Assembly: GCA_013423385.1 (NCBI GenBank)
Contig: BLZA01000028.1
Coordinates: forward strand, 372,001 to 436,000
Direction of reading: 5' to 3'
Length of the DNA: 64,000 nucleotides
Source: Naganishia liquefaciens
Lineage: Eukaryota; Basidiomycota; Tremellomycetes; Filobasidiales; Filobasidiaceae
Positions 59,811 through 64,000 of the stretch are shown here, in pieces. How positions within the stretch are numbered: position 1 is the first letter of the stretch; each line of letters begins with the position of its first letter. The notes beneath the pieces were generated by a model that ran no database searches, was not told the DNA's origin, and saw nothing but the letters and a program-made list of their open reading frames with translations. The translations under genes and the position numbers were made by a program.

Positions 59811-62800
59811 CAAGATCCCCTGTTCCTCAATCCTTTCCTTCTCCTTTTACAACACGAAAGACCTTGCTCGAGCCTTCAGCAAGATCAAGGACAATTGCTG
59901 ACAAAGGGTCGAGAAGGCTGCGGGAGGCATTGTGTCCTGCCACAACTTCATTACCTCCACTGTCCCTTTATCCATCATTCCTCCGACTGTAAATACCAAA
60001 GGGGTGAAAGGGATCCCATTCCGAGGTAGCCGTCGGATCTTATCGTTTGCTTTTGAGTCGAGAAACTTGGCGATCAAGGCGTAGTAGCGCTGGGCCGGGT
60101 CTTCCGGAAGTAAGTTGGGAGGGATCCGCGCGTTGACCGAGTCCCGCGTCGAAAGAGATACCACCGTGACGTCGTACTCATGCCGAGCGATGCCGGACGT
60201 CGGGTTACCGGTGACGCGGATGTCGTTTCGTCGAGCGGTACCACCGATAAGGGGCTCTACTACGACCGCAACGCCTTGGATCTTGCTTAGTGCCGATGCG
60301 ATAGCTCTTTTCACTTGCTCGTGTCGGGCAGTGTTCCAGTTGTGTCGGTGAGCGCAGACTTCGGCGTGGCCGACTTCGTACGTTCTCAGACCACACTGGT
60401 TGCAAACCACGCCGGGTCCCGGAACTAGGGTTTTAACATGCAGGCCAGTCGAGACCTGAAAGTCCGTAAGTTGTAACTGAGCGTGAAAAGGAACAATGGA
60501 AAGCCACTTCTTGCCCAAACCTGTGGCCGACTCGAGTACGGTTTTTATTTGCTGATCGGTCAGGTTGAGGAAGAGCTGCTTCCTTGTTTCTTCGAACGCC
60601 TTGTTGCAGCGCTCTCTTTGGCGGACTATGATAGGTTTGCCATCCTCGTCTGTTTCTGGAAGCGGTTCGGGGCCGGGGCCAAGCAAGGGTTCGAGCAACT
60701 GATCCGCCACATCCTGCGCCGCGCCATATGCCAAAGGGGCACAGGTTTCATAGGATAAGAGACCAAGGCCTCCCAATCTGACAGGCAAGGAGTACAGAAT
60801 GTCGGTAGTCTTGGACTGTGACTCTGTAAGGTTGTCGGTGTTCGCCGCTCGGATCAAATTGGCGGTGTCCCAGATCGACCGATCCAATCTTCTCCAGAGA
60901 CTCGTTAGGTCCTCGCCTGGGAGGCATCTTTGAAGATGTCAAAGTTCATGCTGTAAACATTGACGCAGCAGTAACAGGCTATGCTGGTGGGGAAGGCCGG
61001 CGAGTCTGGCCATCTTTTCTTCCAGCTTGACAACCTTTCTTTCGAGGAATTTTCCTCGGGCTCCAGTCGGGCCGATGTAAGAGCCCAGAATTTCCATCCC
61101 GGAGGTCTGAACGTCGGTCAGCGACACGATTGATGTCTTGGTGATGTTTAGTTGTAAAGAAACAGCATCGGTGCTAAAGAAGTTGAAGACCTCCTGAAGA
61201 ATATCGGGGGACTTGCTGAGGATGTAGATGTCGTCCAAGTATGCCAGGATTAAGGCGTCGTGCCCGAGAGCGGTGATGAGCTCGTCCAGCATGGGTCGGA
61301 TCCCTACGGAGAAAAGCAAGGGCCCAAGGGGGTCGCCTTGTCGAACGCCTTGGCTTGAAATGATGATTTCGGGGACATCTTCAAGACCGCCAAAGACCAG
61401 GTCAGACGGCTCGTTATACGCCCACTTGGCGACCTTCCAAAGCCCTGGTGCATATCTCTTGACGGCGTTCGCCATTTCCCTTCTGCTTAGAGTGTTGAAG
61501 GCGTTCCGGAAATCGAGGGACGAAACGTGTGTAAAGTGTTCGTCGAGAATCGTACCGTCCATCGCCCGTCGTACCGCTCGAATCAGAGGCTCAACGCCGC
61601 TTCGAGTGCCCACCCCGAATTGACAAGGGGATAGGCTGTCGGGTCGGAATGAGTGTCGCAAGATTGTTTTTGTACAGAGTCGATAAATGAGTTCGCCAAC
61701 TGCAATTGGGCGAACTCCGCCATCGGGCTTGTCCAGTGCGATGAGCCGGGACGTGCAAAGAAAGCTACGACCCGGAGCGGTTCCGGCCAAGAGCATGGTG
61801 ACCAAAGTGGTGAGCATTTTCTTGACCGGTTCCGATCGCATGGCGATTTTGAGAAGAGGCACCGTCCATCCTGAGATGCCAGGGGCGGTGTCGTGTCGAA
61901 ACGACTGAAATGCCTTGACGATGTCTTCGGTCGAGGGCGGCATGTTGGCGAATTGAGGTCCAACATTGTCGCCAAAGGGATTCTCTTCTCCTTGAGGGTG
62001 TTTATCTCTCAAGGACTCGAGCACTTCTGGTGTTTGCCCTGCGACTGCACCGTTGTCGTCGAGGATTCTTGAGGCGTTTCCAAGTCTACCCAATTCTACT
62101 TGGTGCTGGACGGAAGGAGCTTTCCTTTCCCCCCGGTGATTGAACTCGGGGAGTTTGGGAAAGTCTATGTCCGGGTAGAGTCCGAGGCGGTAGATGCTGT
62201 CGGAAGAAGCACCCAGACAGACTTTCGGAAGACAGAGAAAGTCGAATATGGCGCGATCGTTCGGATTGGCGGAGAATTGCAAGGCCAGTCGTTCCGCTGC
62301 GTTCTTGAAAGCTGCAGCCACAGGAGGAGGCAAAGGCCTATAGGTCGCCGGGAGGCGAGCCAGGGCAATGAACGCCTCGTCCATCTGGTGGTAGCCGAAA
62401 AAGGAACCGGGAGGCGGGGGCGGAAGCACAGGCGCACCATCCATCCGATATGGATAGAATATGTCTCTTCCATCCATGTAGACTTCAGGCGTACCATAAG
62501 GTTGACCAGAAGGAACAAATGGTCGAGGACCTCGAACTGTTCCATGAGTCCTTGGGAGATTGGCGCTCACTTCGGGGAAAGAGTCGTTGGTGGATTCATC
62601 AGAGTCCGACCCGTCGTGTTCGTAGTCGCTGTCGCCTGTCGCTTCGTCGCATTCGTCGGTCTCGTATTCTTCCGGGGTTTCCTCCCGTTCCCAGTCGGGG
62701 TCACCATCTCCGGCATGGTATTCATCGGTTTCGGACGACGCAACAACATGGATCGATCCATTGCTTGACGTTGACTCCGTCTGTGCAGACGAAATCGTTG

Positions 62801-63340
62801 GAAGGTCTTGAACATTGGTGTCCCTTTCACCGAGTATCCCTCGCGAAAGCGCCCTCGAGAAAACTTGACTAATTGGTCTTGCCAAGATGGCGTTGATTTC
62901 TTCTTCGAGTTGTTCCGCAAGTTCTCCGTCAGAAGACACGGCGTTTTCCTCAAGGTCGAGGGTGGAGATGCTACCAAATGATTCCTCCGTTTCGGCTGTG
63001 GGCATGACTCGGTCCTCTGTAGAAGTCTCCGGCTGACCTTGGAGAAGTTCTGCGAGTTCAGCTTGAGATTCCTGTACGGCGCCTTGAGGAACGACTTGGC
63101 GATTCATGGCTTGTTGTGCTCCAACACAGCCGGTCCGAGCTTGGTGAGAGTTTAAGCCTTGAGCCGAGGCAGTGACGCTGCCGCAAAGACAAACGACAAG
63201 AGAAGTGCCTTCGAAGTCGGACTGTTGGAACTGGTGCCTCTTGTGACTCTTGCGTACGTGCTCTAGTAAATCGCCGAATCGTCGAGCGCACAGGGGGCAA
63301 TTTCCGGGGCCAGATCGAACTCGAGTGGGCATGACGTTTC
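59709..63340 (-). mobile_element. Non-LTR retrotransposon (LINE), CRE/Cnl1-like
   Basis: The element lies on the minus strand: 5' region above 63332, one long coding frame, a 3' untranslated part of about 135 bases, and a 3' end at a TTAGGGG tract near 59709. There are no long terminal repeats. The single polyprotein with N-terminal zinc fingers, reverse transcriptase and a restriction-like endonuclease, together with telomere-like sequence at the 3' junction, fits the CRE/SLACS group, including the telomere-associated Cnl1 of Cryptococcus and MoTeR of Magnaporthe. A second 3' end in tandem (59572-59663) is a 5'-truncated copy. The 5' limit is not certain; 120-bp tandem repeats upstream may belong to it. 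Confidence 0.8.
59847..63332 (-). pseudogene. LINE polyprotein: zinc fingers, RT, RLE endonuclease
   Basis: One frame of 1161 codons plus stop, interrupted by a single in-frame TGA at 60941-60939, so this copy is probably inactive unless the stop is read through. Two C2H2 fingers lie at the N-terminus (CPLCARRF...H...H from residue 12, then CLCGSVTASAQGLNSHQ...C), as in R2-type elements. An acidic linker follows. Reverse transcriptase spans about 480-800 with KPDGGVRPIAVGELIYRL, SLDFRNAFNTLSRRE, GVRQGDPLGPLLFS and the active site YLDD near 698-701. The C-terminal part has a CCHC knuckle (CNQCGLRTYEVGHAEVC) near 975 and then RRNDIRVTG...YDVTVVSL, which fits the restriction-like nuclease fold. 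It should copy its RNA into a nicked target site. Confidence 0.82.
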
Positions 63341-64000
63341 AGACGTGTCGGACCTTTTCAGACTACCAAGAAAAAACAATTCAACCCGCCACAGGATCAG
63401 TTTGTGTTTTTTCAGGAATCCCGAAAAAAGACGACTCACCAGAGTTTGCAACGAAAGCGGAAGACGCAAAAGTGACAGATGCAACGTTGAAAAACCTGTC
63501 AGCCATGGAAGTTAGTGAAGGCTTCTGGACTTTCGACTCGGAATTTACTAACCGATGATCAGTGCCGAAGAACAGCAGCGATGAGGAGTTTGACCCGTGA
63601 CGGCGATCTAACAGATTCAGGTCAATCCTTGTCTTTTTTCAGGAAGCCCGAAAGAAAGTACGTACCAAGGGATGTAGGGCAAGTAGCAGCAGTTGCCCAA
63701 AGTCAACCAGTCAAAGTTGTTCCGATCTGCAAAGAAGGCAGGTGAGCTATGTCTTCTTCCGGGAATCCCGAAAAAAACACATACCAAGCGATGCGAGGAA
63801 AATTGCGAAGATTGCCAAAAGTCAACCGAAGTCAATGTCATGCGGTCTGAGAACAAGGCGGATCAGATGTGTCTTTTTCCGGGAATCCCGAAAGAAAACA
63901 CGTACCACCAGACAGCGAGTCCAATCCACGGGTTTCGGTCGCAAATCCAGGTAAACCAGGTTGATCTGAAGCCACGCGACGTCAGCATCATGTGTTCTCA
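63333..64000. repeat. 120-bp tandem repeats upstream of the LINE
   Basis: The motif gggaatcccg or aggaagcccg with a T-rich left flank and A-rich right flank recurs at 63414, 63641, 63761 and 63881. The last three are spaced exactly 120 bases, and other words (cgtaccaa, caaagtcaacc, tccgatctgc/tgcggtctga) keep the same spacing. The units are diverged. No gene is seen here. Confidence 0.75.

Noticed and set aside
1-64000. CRISPR array, bacterial operons, insertion sequences
   Set aside because: Spliceosomal introns and fungal families throughout show eukaryotic nuclear DNA; the only ordered direct repeats are the 120-bp units at the right end, which have no spacer-repeat structure.

Overview
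The window is nuclear DNA of a basidiomycete fungus. It carries about 17 protein genes, nearly all cut by introns of about 45-70 bases (GT-AG, with a few GC-AG and CTRAC/CTGAY-like branch sites). The genes are packed on both strands and several pairs share a short divergent promoter. Typical fungal families are present: Ede1, Yvh1, a group X hybrid histidine kinase, and a DUF6699-like protein common in basidiomycetes. Telomere-like TTAGGGG(G) tracts beside a Cnl1/CRE-like LINE point toward a tremellomycete-type genome, but I cannot fix the species. I assembled every exon model by hand from splice consensus, phase and protein continuity.

Layout. 0.3-6 kb: a divergent GATA-type zinc-finger protein, a small two-pass membrane protein with a PPxY motif, and a Ser/Thr/Pro-rich protein. 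6.7-9.3 kb: a protein built from repeated Cys/His modules that I cannot assign. 10.6-15.4 kb (-): a PP4 regulatory subunit 1-type HEAT protein. 15.8-17.7 kb (-): an RWD+RBR E3 ligase of the RNF14/Itt1 type, divergent from UTP13 (17.9-20.9 kb). 21.4-23.8 kb: YVH1. 24.1-26.8 kb (-): a Topors-like RING protein, divergent from VPS16 (27.1-30.6 kb, 18 exons). 31.6-32.9 kb: DUF6699-like protein. 34.7-43.0 kb: a very large hybrid histidine kinase with a degenerate kinase-like N-terminus. 46.4-52.8 kb: a GC-rich block with the molybdopterin synthase small subunit, a LYR-motif protein, a UIM/AT-hook-like acidic protein and an unknown protein. 52.9-57.7 kb (-): EDE1. 59.5-64 kb: a nearly complete non-LTR retrotransposon with telomere-like sequence at its 3' end and 120-bp tandem repeats at its 5' side.

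The genes are mostly housekeeping and do not form one pathway. Themes are ribosome biogenesis (UTP13 in the small subunit processome, YVH1 in 60S maturation), ubiquitin (RBR, Topors-like, UIM protein, UBA of Ede1), endolysosomal traffic (VPS16, EDE1), and phospho-signalling (PP4R1, hybrid kinase). The least explained items are the Cys/His repeat protein, the degenerate kinase region of the hybrid histidine kinase, and the telomere-associated LINE with its flanking repeats.
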